The translations under genes and the position numbers were made by a program. From assembly GCA_934401725.1 (NCBI GenBank), contig CAKRSS010000010.1, positions 1 to 46,685 of the forward strand: a DNA stretch of 46,685 bases. Direction: 5' to 3'. The DNA comes from an uncultured Eubacteriales bacterium (GTDB lineage: Bacteria; Bacillota; Clostridia; Oscillospirales; CAG-272). The notes under the pieces are model-generated. The model worked only from the letters and a program-made list of their open reading frames with translations, searched no databases and had not been told where the DNA came from. This document shows positions 16,446 to 26,555 of the stretch, one piece after another. The first letter of the stretch is position 1; every line of letters begins with the position of its first letter.

Positions 16446-17591
16446 ATGGACGGTTCAGGTGAGAAGATAAGCACGCCGTGCGGGCGCGTGGCGGCGTTCT
16501 GTAAAAAGAACGTCGTTATGCTCATCGCGGTGTGCGCGGCGGCGGTTACATCGGCGATAGTCGGCGTCGACGAGCAGTACCTCGGCTACTTCGACTACAA
16601 GACGCTGACCTGCCTTTTCTGCGTGCTGGCGGTCGTCTGCGCGCTCAAAAATATCCGGTTTTTCTATATGCTCGCGCGCAAGATAGTCTACCTTTTCAAA
16701 AACGCGCGCATGTGCATACTGTCGCTGGTCTACATAACCTTCATAGGCTCCATGCTTATCGCCAACGACATGGCGCTGCTGACCTTCCTGCCGCTCGGAT
16801 ACCTGGTGCTTACCACCACGGGCAAGCAGAAGTACATGGCGTTTACATTCATTATGCAGAACATCGCCGCCAACCTCGGCGGCATGCTGACCCCCTTCGG
16901 CAACCCGCAGAACCTCTATCTCTACTCAAAGTTCGAGATACCGAACGGCGAGTTCGTCGCCATAATGGCGCCGCCGTTTGCGCTGTCGGTGCTGCTTATC
17001 ACGGTGTGTTGCCTGGTGTTTGTCAAGCCCGAGCCGCTGGAGCTGGACGACGAGCGCGTCAGCCTGCCGGTCGGGCGGACGATACTTTACCTTGTGCTGT
17101 TTGCGCTGGCTATTGTCATCGTCTTCCGCGGCATACCGTATTGGATCGGACTTATCATAATTCCGGTCGTGCTGCTGTTTGCCGACCGCCGCGCGCTGCT
17201 TGCGGTTGACTATCCGCTGCTTCTGACGTTCGTATTTTTCTTCATTTTCTCGGGAAACATGGCGCGTATCGAGGTCGTGCGCAGCTTTTTTGAGGGGCTG
17301 CTGGCCAAGAATACGCTTATCGTCAGCGCGCTGTGCTGCCAGTGCATCAGCAACGTGCCCTCGGCGATACTGCTGTCGGAGTTCACGCAGAACTACCGCG
17401 AGCTGCTGGTCGGCGTCAACATCGGCGGCGTCGGTACGCTCATCGCGTCGCTGGCGAGTCTGATTTCCTTCCGCGAGTACATGAAGCACAACCCCGGCCG
17501 CGCCGGTTACTACATCCTCCGCTTCTCGGTCTTTAATTTCGCATTTTTGATTATTCTGCTGGTGTTTATGTCGGTGATAAAGCTGATGTGA
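16446..17591 (+). CDS. SLC13/ArsB-like ion permease
   Basis: A 381-residue protein with about ten hydrophobic helices. GMLTPFGNPQNLYL and the second-half SNVPSAILL are the paired re-entrant signatures of the ion-transporter superfamily (SLC13/DASS, CitMHS, ArsB, NhaD), which move dicarboxylates, citrate, arsenite or Na+. It starts one base after the TIR-LRR stop. The substrate cannot be read from sequence. Its place inside a TIR/tubulin operon suggests it acts as an ion or metabolite channel of the system rather than a nutrient importer; that is inference. Confidence 0.75.
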   Translation: MDGSGEKISTPCGRVAAFCKKNVVMLIAVCAAAVTSAIVGVDEQYLGYFDYKTLTCLFCVLAVVCALKNIRFFYMLARKIVYLFKNARMCILSLVYITFIGSMLIANDMALLTFLPLGYLVLTTTGKQKYMAFTFIMQNIAANLGGMLTPFGNPQNLYLYSKFEIPNGEFVAIMAPPFALSVLLITVCCLVFVKPEPLELDDERVSLPVGRTILYLVLFALAIVIVFRGIPYWIGLIIIPVVLLFADRRALLAVDYPLLLTFVFFFIFSGNMARIEVVRSFFEGLLAKNTLIVSALCCQCISNVPSAILLSEFTQNYRELLVGVNIGGVGTLIASLASLISFREYMKHNPGRAGYYILRFSVFNFAFLIILLVFMSVIKLM

Positions 17592-17625
17592 ATACGGGAC
17601 ATACATTAAATGACGAGGTGATTTT

Positions 17626-19224
17626 ATGCAGACATGGTTTGGCGTGCAGGCAGACGCGTTTATCTCGACGCTGCCCAAGAACATAGGCATTTACGCGATA
17701 ATATTCTTCCTGCTTTGTATAGGCGTTTCGGTGCTTTTCTCGCTGAAAAAGCGCTTTATGCACAACGTTGTTGCACTTGCGATGGCGGTTGTTTCGGCAC
17801 AGGGTGCGTTCCTGCTTGTCGGCTCGATATATGACATACTTGTCAAGCGCCAGGGAGTTCAGGATGCCATCGCCGAGCTGCTCGGTAAGATGCCTGAGCT
17901 CGGAGCCTCGGTCGGCGGGGCGCTGGCGGTCTCAAAGTATGTGGTGAGCCTTGTTGCGGTTCCGGCGCTGTTTCTCATATTCTACGGAATTATGAGCCTT
18001 GTCGGCTATATTGTTTTCCGGTACAGCTGCCGTGAGAGAATGAAGGGCAACGGCGACAATGTCGACAGCAATCTGACTGCCGGCATCAAGATAGCCTCCG
18101 GCGTGATTTCGGCTGTGGTCGCTATTGTCGCGTACTTTTCACCCAACAACACCTTCCTTGACCTCATGACACTGCCACCTATATTCCTGACGGCGTTCGC
18201 TACGGTCAGGGCGATAATATTCTTTTTCAGGAAAAACTACCCCGAATCGAAGACATGGAGCAGGGTGCTCGGCGGTGTGCTCGGCGCACTGACCGGTGCT
18301 GTCATGTTTGTTATGCTGTTCTTCCCCTTCCTTGCGGTCGCCGATCTCGCCTGCGTGGGCGCTGACGCGGTTCCCGATGAGGCGCTCGCCTGCTACGAAA
18401 AGGTCAGCGCCGAGGAGAAAAAGCAGCAGCCCTCCGCTTCTGCGGCCGATACCAAGGCTGACAGCACCTCCGACTCTGCCGGGGATGAGGAAGAGAACCC
18501 CGATGTCATCGGTCGCGTATTCCACTATACCGTCGAGACAAAGAAGTACCTCGACAGCTACGGAAAAACGTTTATTGCGAAAATTTACCCCGCGCTCGGT
18601 GTTTACAGTATGCACAACATGGTAGCCCCCGTTGAGGATGCGCGCACGATACTGCGCACGACGGTGGTGCTCGGATCATATTACTACTGTGAAAAGAACG
18701 ACACCGACTTCCCCGACGCCAAAGAGCGTTTGACAGAGTCGATAGTCAACGTCTCGGACAACGGCGAGCTTAACGATGTGCTTCAGTCTCTGTTCTGCAC
18801 GGCGACCGCGCGCACGCTTGCCGAGGACGAGGAGAGCAAGGATTTGCGCGAGCGTCTTGTGACCTCGGCCAAGCTGTCCGAGCTCGAGACGCTGGACGAA
18901 GAGGCCCGCCGCGCCGAGAGCGAGCGTCTGACGGATGTTTATATCGCACTTTGCCGTGTGGTGGCCGCGCAGAGCAAGACTCCCGGGAAGGACGGCGTAA
19001 CGAAGGATCAGCTCATACTGTTCGGCGAGCTTATGGACGCTATGTATGCGAGCGAGTCCTTCCACGACACGGCCGAGCCGCTGCTGCGCGAGCTGCACAA
19101 AAATCCCGATTTCGCACCGTACATTGACCCCGACGACGCTATGCTCAACATTTCCTACGGTGAATACAGCTTCGCAACGTATATGGAAATAGTGACTGGA
19201 CGCATTGCAAACGCAGCCCAGTGA
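17626..19224 (+). CDS. Six-TM membrane protein with helical C-domain
   Basis: No family recognised. The N-terminal half has six hydrophobic helices (about residues 22-40, 47-72, 104-131, 151-171, 178-201, 214-240). Residues 255-290 are polar, acidic and probably disordered (KKQQPSASAADTK, GDEEENPD). The last 240 residues are soluble and helical. ATG at 17626 follows GACGAGGTG. It lies 34 bp after the permease and 25 bp before the vWA gene, so it is probably a membrane scaffold of the same complex. Confidence 0.75.
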   Translation: MQTWFGVQADAFISTLPKNIGIYAIIFFLLCIGVSVLFSLKKRFMHNVVALAMAVVSAQGAFLLVGSIYDILVKRQGVQDAIAELLGKMPELGASVGGALAVSKYVVSLVAVPALFLIFYGIMSLVGYIVFRYSCRERMKGNGDNVDSNLTAGIKIASGVISAVVAIVAYFSPNNTFLDLMTLPPIFLTAFATVRAIIFFFRKNYPESKTWSRVLGGVLGALTGAVMFVMLFFPFLAVADLACVGADAVPDEALACYEKVSAEEKKQQPSASAADTKADSTSDSAGDEEENPDVIGRVFHYTVETKKYLDSYGKTFIAKIYPALGVYSMHNMVAPVEDARTILRTTVVLGSYYYCEKNDTDFPDAKERLTESIVNVSDNGELNDVLQSLFCTATARTLAEDEESKDLRERLVTSAKLSELETLDEEARRAESERLTDVYIALCRVVAAQSKTPGKDGVTKDQLILFGELMDAMYASESFHDTAEPLLRELHKNPDFAPYIDPDDAMLNISYGEYSFATYMEIVTGRIANAAQ

Positions 19225-19249
19225 AAATAACTGAAAGGAAAAAAGACAC

Positions 19250-22200
19250 GTGCATACAGCGAAACATATCAGATTTCTGACGTTTGTGCTTGGTCTGGTG
19301 CTCATGCTTTCCGTACTCGCTGCCGTCCCCGCGACGGCAGCGACCGGTGCGGATGGCGCGAATACACCGGACACTTCGTACCGTCGCAAGGTCATTTCGG
19401 TCGTGTACGATAACTCGGGCTCAATGAGCTCGCAGGACCGTATACATTACGCTAAGTACTCGCTTCAGATACTGCTGTCAATGCTCAGTAAGGGAGATGT
19501 CCTGACCGTTGTCCCTATGAACGCCTCGTCCGGCGAGACGGTGATAGAGGTCAACATGGGCGACGGGGATTGCAGCAAGGCGATTCAGGACATTGTCAGC
19601 AAGAACGCCATCAAATCCGCAAGCGGAGGCACGCCCTTCAAATCGGTCTCGACGGCAGTTGAGCAGCTCGTGGAGCGCGGGCTGAAGACGGTCGAGCAGG
19701 CCGGGGATGCGTCGGGCAACGAGGAGTACTGGCTCGTCATACTTACCGACGGTGAGTTTGACACGGCCAGCACCGCATCCGCGCTTGAGAACGCCATCGC
19801 CGCGGAGATAAACAAGTACAGCTCGCTGAGAACCATATACCTCGGTATCGGCGGCAGCGCAACAGACCTCTCCGGGTGCGGACTTACAAGGTCGGCGCCC
19901 TTTACGGCTATGAAGGCGGGCGAGAAGGCGCTGTTCGTCGAGAAGATGCAGGCCATCTGCAATCTGATGTCGGGCCGCTATTCGCTTGACGAAAAGTCGT
20001 ATGCGGTAAGCGGCAACCGGGTGGTGCTGGATTTCGACCGGACTGACTTCCCATTCCGGACGCTGTCCATACTGCTTCAGGACTGCGCCGCGACGATTCA
20101 GAACGTCAGCTATAACGGAAAGAGCCTGACAGCCGTCAAAAGCGGCACAGTGGCAGGCGCGAGAGAGGTCGCCATGGCGGACGGCGTTTTTGCGGTTTTA
20201 GAGGGTGCACCCTACTTCTCGGGCGGACGCCTCGAGCTGACGTTTTCGGCACCTGTCGATGCAAATAAGCTCACCCTCATGGGCGAGCCCGCGCTCACGA
20301 TAACTCCTTATTTCGAATACAAGGGCGCTTCCGGCTGGCAGCGTACCGACATACGCTACATAAACAGCAACCTCACCAAAAACGACCGTATCCGGGTGGG
20401 CTATGAGATATTCGAGCAGTCCGCGGGACGAAAGCTCGACCTCAAGTCGATTTTCGGCAGCGTCGACTCGCGCGTGACATACGCCTCGCACAGCTATGCA
20501 GTTGGCGACGAGATACCTCTGGTCGTGGGTATGAACGAAATAGGCATATCCGTCAGCGTCATGAACGGAAATTATTCGCTGAATACGTCGGTCATGTGCG
20601 TAATAAGTGAAAATCCGACGTTCTACCGTATAGAGTCCAAGGTTGCCGAGAAGCACGATCAGGGCGGAAATCAGGCTCTGGTTGATTTCGTCGTTTATTC
20701 GGACAACAGGCCGCTGACAAAGTCGCAGCTTGCCGGATACACAACCGACCTGCACTTTTACCGCGCAGACGGAAGAGAGCTTACGGCAAAGGTCACGCAG
20801 GCGAACGACGGCACCATTACCGCCGAGCTTGATCTGACCTCGTTCTCGCCCGGAGAGGTGTGCACAGGAGTTCTCCGGGTCGTGTCGCCGCTCAATGTGT
20901 CGAGAGAGAAGAAGGTCGAGATAGTAGTCTCGGCGCGGCTGTCAGAGCTTAACGCCTCGGTGGCCGGCAGCAGCGATATGCGCCTGACGCAGGCCGAGCT
21001 GCTCGATAACACCGCGGGCTTTGACTTTGCGGTCAGCGTCAACGGCAAGCCCGGCGACTTTGCGGACGCCGTGCACGTGGCTTACAGCGTCGAGCTGAAC
21101 GGTCGGGATGTTACCGCCCACACGACAGTGAGCGACGGACGGCTGAAATTTGTTCCCACGCTCGGGAATATGGGCGAGGAGGCCGGCCGTCCCGGCAACA
21201 AAACGGTGACGGTCACGGTGTGGTCGGTCGCAGACCCGGGTATGCGGTCGACTGCGAGCGCGACACTTGAGGTCGTGCAGTCGACGCTGGTTATGACTGT
21301 TACGCCGGGCAGCGGATCGTTTGCGATCACACCATTCAAGCTGAACGGCAACACGCGCGGATTTACTTTCACGCTGACGCTTGACGGCAAGCCGGTGGAT
21401 CCCGCCGGAGGACTTGTCGACTGGAAGGTCGCTGTCGACGGCGCGGACGTCAGCCGTTATGTCGGGCAGCGCGACGGCGGGCTGTTCTTTGCTCCCGCTG
21501 CGGACAACCTCGGCAGCGTCATGAACGGTACCCGCACTGTGACGGCAACTGCGGGATTCCGCGGGATACCGTCAATATCGGCTTCCTGCAGCACTCAGAT
21601 AGACATTGTCGACAGCGTCTGGGAGATACGGCTTATGCCGGGGGCTGTGACCGACATTAACCGCTTCCGCATTGAGGACAGCGGTGCGTTCGCCCGCTTC
21701 ATGGTACTGCGTGACGATGTCCCGCTCGGACGCGACGAGCTCGAGACGCTCTGGAACGACGGAATTCTTACCGTTTCCGGCGCGACGTTCGACAAAAACA
21801 TACTTCTCCCCGTCGGACGCGAGGTAACGTTCGAGGAGCAGGACGGATACGGCGTGCTTCGCTACACCGTCACCCGCGACCAGATACAGCCTGTCGCAGG
21901 AGTTATGGCGATGTTCATCTTCAACGGTGAGAAAATCGTTCATATGTCCTGCTACAACGCCCAGCTCGACACCGCATTCAATTTCCCGCCGAGCAGCGCG
22001 TGGTCGTATGTGTGGCGGATATTGGTTATTTTGTTGATTATCTATATTGCGATATACATCGCGGCATGGCCGAGATGCAAGAGCTTCCCGTCCGGAATGA
22101 TGGTGACGCTCGATATTTCGGATAATTCGGTGTCGTGCTACACCTCGGATGTCAACATGACATTTTCTGAACGGTATTTGTGGCATCTTGGAAGGCTGCT

Positions 22201-22555
22201 GCCGTGGAGGCTGTTCTCAAATCAGCCTGAAAACAGCTTCATGTTTTGGTCTGGTGATTTTGCGTATTTCAATGTATCGTCGCTGGATTCCAGCGGCATG
22301 ACAATTGAAATCGCGGATGATACTAACTCATTTGACGTTTGGGATGATTTTAAGGACAAGCTTGAGCAGGGCGAGATTGATGACGGGTTGCTGAGTGAGC
22401 TCGGCAAAAAGTCCCAAAGATTGCGCCGGGTGTTTCAGCCGGATGACGAGAGTCTGGTTGATGAAAATCATGCACCGCCTGTCAACGGAGCTTTCTTTGT
22501 CGTAAAAGACAAACGTAAAGTGGTTAGAAAAGTTGTATTCTTTGTCTACATGTAA
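19250..22555 (+). CDS. Secreted vWA-domain protein, C-terminal TM
   Basis: The GTG start at 19250 follows GAAAGGAAAAAAG. Residues 1-31 are a signal peptide (hydrophobic core then ATAA). Residues about 45-230 form a von Willebrand A domain with a complete MIDAS site: D54-N-S-G-S58, T128 in GGTPF, and D167 in LTDGE. The long middle (240-900) is beta-rich, with Ig-like repeats. A TM helix at about 920-940 (WRILVILLIIYIAIYIAAW) is followed by a 160-residue cytoplasmic tail. So the metal-dependent adhesion part faces outside while the tail meets cytosolic partners, possibly the tubulin-like protein encoded next. The tail-coding segment (about 22130-22555) is AT-richer than the rest. Confidence 0.85.
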   Translation: MHTAKHIRFLTFVLGLVLMLSVLAAVPATAATGADGANTPDTSYRRKVISVVYDNSGSMSSQDRIHYAKYSLQILLSMLSKGDVLTVVPMNASSGETVIEVNMGDGDCSKAIQDIVSKNAIKSASGGTPFKSVSTAVEQLVERGLKTVEQAGDASGNEEYWLVILTDGEFDTASTASALENAIAAEINKYSSLRTIYLGIGGSATDLSGCGLTRSAPFTAMKAGEKALFVEKMQAICNLMSGRYSLDEKSYAVSGNRVVLDFDRTDFPFRTLSILLQDCAATIQNVSYNGKSLTAVKSGTVAGAREVAMADGVFAVLEGAPYFSGGRLELTFSAPVDANKLTLMGEPALTITPYFEYKGASGWQRTDIRYINSNLTKNDRIRVGYEIFEQSAGRKLDLKSIFGSVDSRVTYASHSYAVGDEIPLVVGMNEIGISVSVMNGNYSLNTSVMCVISENPTFYRIESKVAEKHDQGGNQALVDFVVYSDNRPLTKSQLAGYTTDLHFYRADGRELTAKVTQANDGTITAELDLTSFSPGEVCTGVLRVVSPLNVSREKKVEIVVSARLSELNASVAGSSDMRLTQAELLDNTAGFDFAVSVNGKPGDFADAVHVAYSVELNGRDVTAHTTVSDGRLKFVPTLGNMGEEAGRPGNKTVTVTVWSVADPGMRSTASATLEVVQSTLVMTVTPGSGSFAITPFKLNGNTRGFTFTLTLDGKPVDPAGGLVDWKVAVDGADVSRYVGQRDGGLFFAPAADNLGSVMNGTRTVTATAGFRGIPSISASCSTQIDIVDSVWEIRLMPGAVTDINRFRIEDSGAFARFMVLRDDVPLGRDELETLWNDGILTVSGATFDKNILLPVGREVTFEEQDGYGVLRYTVTRDQIQPVAGVMAMFIFNGEKIVHMSCYNAQLDTAFNFPPSSAWSYVWRILVILLIIYIAIYIAAWPRCKSFPSGMMVTLDISDNSVSCYTSDVNMTFSERYLWHLGRLLPWRLFSNQPENSFMFWSGDFAYFNVSSLDSSGMTIEIADDTNSFDVWDDFKDKLEQGEIDDGLLSELGKKSQRLRRVFQPDDESLVDENHAPPVNGAFFVVKDKRKVVRKVVFFVYM

Positions 22556-22578
22556 ATTATTTAAAGGAGACATATATC

Positions 22579-25500
22579 ATGAAAAACATTCTTCTTATCG
22601 GTGTGGGTGGCACCGGCAGCAACGCTGTTGACATCATGGATCAGCAGATCAAAGAGTTTGGCAATCAGACGGACAATCACGTTACGGCGCTTGTTTTCGA
22701 TACTGATGCCGGTTGTGTCAGCACGATCAGCAGTGCTACAACTGTTTCCATGGCTGACAACAGCAGCGTCGGTACAATCTGCGACCGCATCGGTACTCCG
22801 TACCTGCGCGAGTGGTTCCCGTGCGACGAGACTTTCGGCGATTACAAGTCGGTTCGCGCGCAGGAAATGACCCGCGGTGCGTCGCAGTGGCGCAAAAAAT
22901 CCTTCGTGGCTTTTCTGAACCTCATGAACAAGCCGAGCGAGCGCGCTAAATTCATCAATGCGCTCGAGAAGATGGTTGCCAACCCCAAGGCCTCCTGCGA
23001 GATATACGTTATTGCCTCTATTGCGGGCGGTACCGGCTCCGGCTCGTTCATTCCGATCGCCCTTTACGCAAAGCGCTACCTGCGCCAGCACCTCGGACGC
23101 GAGCCCATCGTCAATGCCATGATCGCGCTCCCTGACATATATGCCAACAGCCAGACCAACGACAACAAGATCAAGGTCTACTCCAACGCATACGCTATTC
23201 TCCGTGAACTGAACGCCATAAACCTCGTAGCGCGCAACTACAACGCCGAGGGTAAGGCCGAGAACAGAGCTCCGGTCAACTTCCGTATAGGTCATCCCGA
23301 CGAGCCGAATGTCGGCGTGCTGTTTGATGCAAGTGACGAGCGGTTCTGGACTCCCGAGGCCGCTCCCTTCAACCAGATATTCATACTCGACCGCATTCCC
23401 GGCCTGAAATCCATCGCGGCACACGACATAGTGCTGGCCAACTCGCTGTACTCCCTGATATGCACCGAGATCGGCGCCGAATTTGACAGCGAGGCCTCAA
23501 ACCACGAAATTCTGCACTCCCAGAGTAACGGCAGCAACGCCATTTACGCCGGAATTTCGACCTCGCAGCTGCGCTTCCCTGTTGAGACCGTGCTCGATTA
23601 CCTTGCCCGCAACAAAGCGCTCACTGCATGCGAGTCTGAGTGGATGGTGCTTCATCGTGCAACCGAGCGCCGCATAAAGGAGAAGATTCAGACCGCGCGC
23701 GACAACAACGAAAGATATGTCATGAGGGACGGCGAGTATGCCGAGCTGCTGCTGGAGACGCTCAACGAAATGGAGCAGAACGGCAATGGTGCGCCGATCG
23801 TTGACATGGTCGACCGCGGCACGGCTATTTATAATTCTGATACACACCGCAAAGAAAACGAGAATACTGCGGAAAAGTTTTTCCAGAAAATTGAAGAGGC
23901 CCTTGAAGGACGCATATCTAAGCAGGAGTTCTCGTGGCAGGCTGTCAAAAAGAAGGGCGAAGTTAAAAGCAAAAAGGATAGAAATACCGTCTTAAGTAAT
24001 GCAAGAGCGTGGCAAAATGTACTTAAAAAATATTTTGAGGAATCAGTCGGGTGTATAAAAAATTCTTCCACGAGCATAGCAGAGGCTATTCTGTCATTTG
24101 ACGAGACACGTGCGGCAGCGTCCAATTCGGATATGTCGCTTGTGGAAAGCATTCTCAAACACGATAAAAAATACATACACCCTGTGGCGGCAATGGTTCA
24201 GCTTTGCCGTTTAAAGAAGCTGCTTGTCGAGAACATAAACAAGGACGAGCAGGAGTGGCCTGCGCTTAGAAAGAGAAGTGTTGACGAGATACCGGAATGG
24301 GTGTTTAGCCTGCCTAAGTCGGCGAAAGATGACAACGGTGCCGCAGGTGTGGCAGTAAGCCGCGACAGCGCACGGAACAAGAAGGCGAAGGGTAAAAACA
24401 GTGCCGATCAGTCAGCTCCCGCACACTATTCGGTCAAATCAAGCGTCTATGCCAACAGCCTGCCTCGTGAGGAACGCTTCAACTGGTTTTGCAACAAGGC
24501 CGGGGATAAGTATACTAAGTCCCGTTCGGACGCCCGTGTGGACGAAATTTTCCTTGAGGCGGATGTTGAACAGCTTTTGAAGCAGCTTACAAAGAAGGCT
24601 CAGAAGCAGCTCAAGCGCGCTGTTTACTCCCGTCTCTCCAAGAACCTCGACATTCTCATCGAGAAGTACCGCAACTTCTTCTCTCGTTTTGAGAAGGAGA
24701 AGGAGGGTATGGAAGAGGAGACCAAGACGCTTATCGGTAAGGATGCCGGAACGGTTGACAGCGTTATCAACATTTACTGCTCCGAGAAGGACAAGAAGGA
24801 CATCATGAAGCACGTGTTCGGCGAGGCAGGCCCCGAGAGCGAGGCACAGCTTGTCGTGACGGACGACATTGCCGGGCATGGTGTCTTCGATTCGGCATAC
24901 CGTGCGGCAGCTGCCGAGCAGCGCGACGAAGAATGCAACGAGAAGGATTCCGCTGCATATCACTCGCTGTTTGACGGCCTCATCAAGGCTTATCGTGACT
25001 ACATAAGCAAGACCGACGCCTTTAGAAAAATCGCGTCCTACAACATCGTCGAGGCTGTCGAGGCTTCCTGCGGCGGTGACAGAGACAAGGTTAAGAAGGA
25101 GCTGCGCAATTGCTTCCAGAACGCTCAGGAGCTGTCCAAGCCCTCGCTGCGTGTCAACATGAACGGTGGCGACAGCGACCTTGTCAAGCCGTCCAACGTT
25201 TCGGTCGTTATGCTCTCGAGAAATACCGCAAAGTACATCAAGAAATTTGCGGATCACTTTGATGTGCATCTTCCCGCGGACCGTACCAAGGAGAGCAACG
25301 TCATTCAGGCCTGCGCGGAAGAGTTTGTCCGCAAATACTCCGGCGAGGACAGCGTGCGCGTTTCCATCGTCGACAGCCTGCCCGACAACGTCATTTACTG
25401 CACCGGCGAGATTATGGACATCACGCCCCTTCGCGTCGAGAAATTCGACGAGTGCGGCCCGGACAATACCTACTTCAAGAACTACAGAGAGGCGCTCAAG

Positions 25501-26472
25501 CGCTTCAGAAAGTTCGACACCGATATGTGGAACCCTCACCTCGGCCACAACCTGCACCGCCGCGGCTGCCTGCCCTATATGAACCCCGCGATGGAGCAGA
25601 AGTGCGACGAGATGATGATAAAAGCGCTCGTCTATGCGCTTAACAACGGCGACATAAGCTATACCACATCCGGCAAGCCGGCGTTCCGCTACATGGCGAA
25701 CGGTAAGTCCACCTTCATTATCGGCGCCGACGGCAACGCTGTTCAGATGAAGAACGTCGCGCAGCTTGTCACCTGGATACGCAACCAGGACGAGCTGGTC
25801 GATAACTGGAGCGATGAGTACGAGAGAGCTCTCCAGGCTCAGCTCAACGCGCTGCCCAACATCGTCAACGACGCCGGAGAGATCGACATACTCGAGTCGG
25901 CAATAACCAGATCCAAGTACATGAAGATGCTGCAGACCACGCTCTTCCGTGAGTCGGCGGGCAAGAATGGCGGAGACTTCGGTCCCGGCCTCATCGAGCT
26001 CGCTTACCGAGTCAAGACCAGCGAGGAGGCCTCGAGAGATTGCGACGACGCCGAGAGAATGCTCGCCGTTGCATACGAGACGTTCATGGCCTTCTGCTCC
26101 TTCCGCGCAAATAAGGACACCAACCCCGAGCGCTTTATTCAGGTTTACCGTCAGCAGCTGGGCAAGCTGTTCGAGGGACTTGCAATGTCTCCTATGTTCC
26201 GCAAGGGCCTTCAGGAGGGCGACGCGAGAAACCCGAAGGAATATTACAGACAGCTTGTCAACTGGATGAACGATGCAGGCTACTTCCTCGGCATCCCGAT
26301 GGACGGCGCTATCGACGAAAAGTGCAATGTCTGCATCAACGAGCGGTTTGACTTCAGAAATTATCCCGCCGTCGTACAGTACCTGACAGGAAACAAGCGC
26401 GGTAAGGTCGCACCTGCGGCAGACGCGGCTGATGGGTCCGACGCATCCGACGATGCGGACGACGCCGAATAA
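22579..26472 (+). CDS. Tubulin/FtsZ-like GTPase (Tubulin_2 type), large
   Basis: A 1297-residue protein beginning 24 bp after the vWA gene with AAAGGAG at 22562-22568. Residues 1-280 form the GTPase core: an N-terminal GVGGTGSNA loop (8-16), a strand ending DTDAG (41-45), and the tubulin signature GGTGSGS (150-156). These are the hallmarks of Tubulin_2-type FtsZ-like proteins. Such proteins have been proposed, together with vWA partners, to form membrane-remodelling systems. The remaining 1000 residues are helical with basic and acidic stretches, much longer than FtsZ. A segment encoded at about 23830-24420 is AT-rich and low-complexity against its flanks. The C-terminus is a short acidic Ala/Asp tail. 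Polymerisation is inferred. Confidence 0.8.
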   Translation: MKNILLIGVGGTGSNAVDIMDQQIKEFGNQTDNHVTALVFDTDAGCVSTISSATTVSMADNSSVGTICDRIGTPYLREWFPCDETFGDYKSVRAQEMTRGASQWRKKSFVAFLNLMNKPSERAKFINALEKMVANPKASCEIYVIASIAGGTGSGSFIPIALYAKRYLRQHLGREPIVNAMIALPDIYANSQTNDNKIKVYSNAYAILRELNAINLVARNYNAEGKAENRAPVNFRIGHPDEPNVGVLFDASDERFWTPEAAPFNQIFILDRIPGLKSIAAHDIVLANSLYSLICTEIGAEFDSEASNHEILHSQSNGSNAIYAGISTSQLRFPVETVLDYLARNKALTACESEWMVLHRATERRIKEKIQTARDNNERYVMRDGEYAELLLETLNEMEQNGNGAPIVDMVDRGTAIYNSDTHRKENENTAEKFFQKIEEALEGRISKQEFSWQAVKKKGEVKSKKDRNTVLSNARAWQNVLKKYFEESVGCIKNSSTSIAEAILSFDETRAAASNSDMSLVESILKHDKKYIHPVAAMVQLCRLKKLLVENINKDEQEWPALRKRSVDEIPEWVFSLPKSAKDDNGAAGVAVSRDSARNKKAKGKNSADQSAPAHYSVKSSVYANSLPREERFNWFCNKAGDKYTKSRSDARVDEIFLEADVEQLLKQLTKKAQKQLKRAVYSRLSKNLDILIEKYRNFFSRFEKEKEGMEEETKTLIGKDAGTVDSVINIYCSEKDKKDIMKHVFGEAGPESEAQLVVTDDIAGHGVFDSAYRAAAAEQRDEECNEKDSAAYHSLFDGLIKAYRDYISKTDAFRKIASYNIVEAVEASCGGDRDKVKKELRNCFQNAQELSKPSLRVNMNGGDSDLVKPSNVSVVMLSRNTAKYIKKFADHFDVHLPADRTKESNVIQACAEEFVRKYSGEDSVRVSIVDSLPDNVIYCTGEIMDITPLRVEKFDECGPDNTYFKNYREALKRFRKFDTDMWNPHLGHNLHRRGCLPYMNPAMEQKCDEMMIKALVYALNNGDISYTTSGKPAFRYMANGKSTFIIGADGNAVQMKNVAQLVTWIRNQDELVDNWSDEYERALQAQLNALPNIVNDAGEIDILESAITRSKYMKMLQTTLFRESAGKNGGDFGPGLIELAYRVKTSEEASRDCDDAERMLAVAYETFMAFCSFRANKDTNPERFIQVYRQQLGKLFEGLAMSPMFRKGLQEGDARNPKEYYRQLVNWMNDAGYFLGIPMDGAIDEKCNVCINERFDFRNYPAVVQYLTGNKRGKVAPAADAADGSDASDDADDAE

Positions 26473-26498
26473 TCCGAACAGTCGCTGAATAACAGCAT

Positions 26499-26526
26499 TC
26501 CGCTGCCGACAACCGTCGGCAGCGGA
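26499..26526 (+). other. Perfect 12-bp intercistronic hairpin
   Basis: TCCGCTGCCGAC (26499-26510) pairs with GTCGGCAGCGGA (26515-26526), loop AACC, with no T-tract. It fills the 83-bp gap between the two tubulin-like genes, probably an mRNA processing or stability element. Confidence 0.6.
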
Positions 26527-26555
26527 GAACGAATATTAAAAAAGGAGAACAAACA

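Noticed and set aside
14909..16525. 538-codon minus-strand open frame
   Set aside because: Opposite the TIR-LRR gene; it arises from the repetitive LRR coding sequence.
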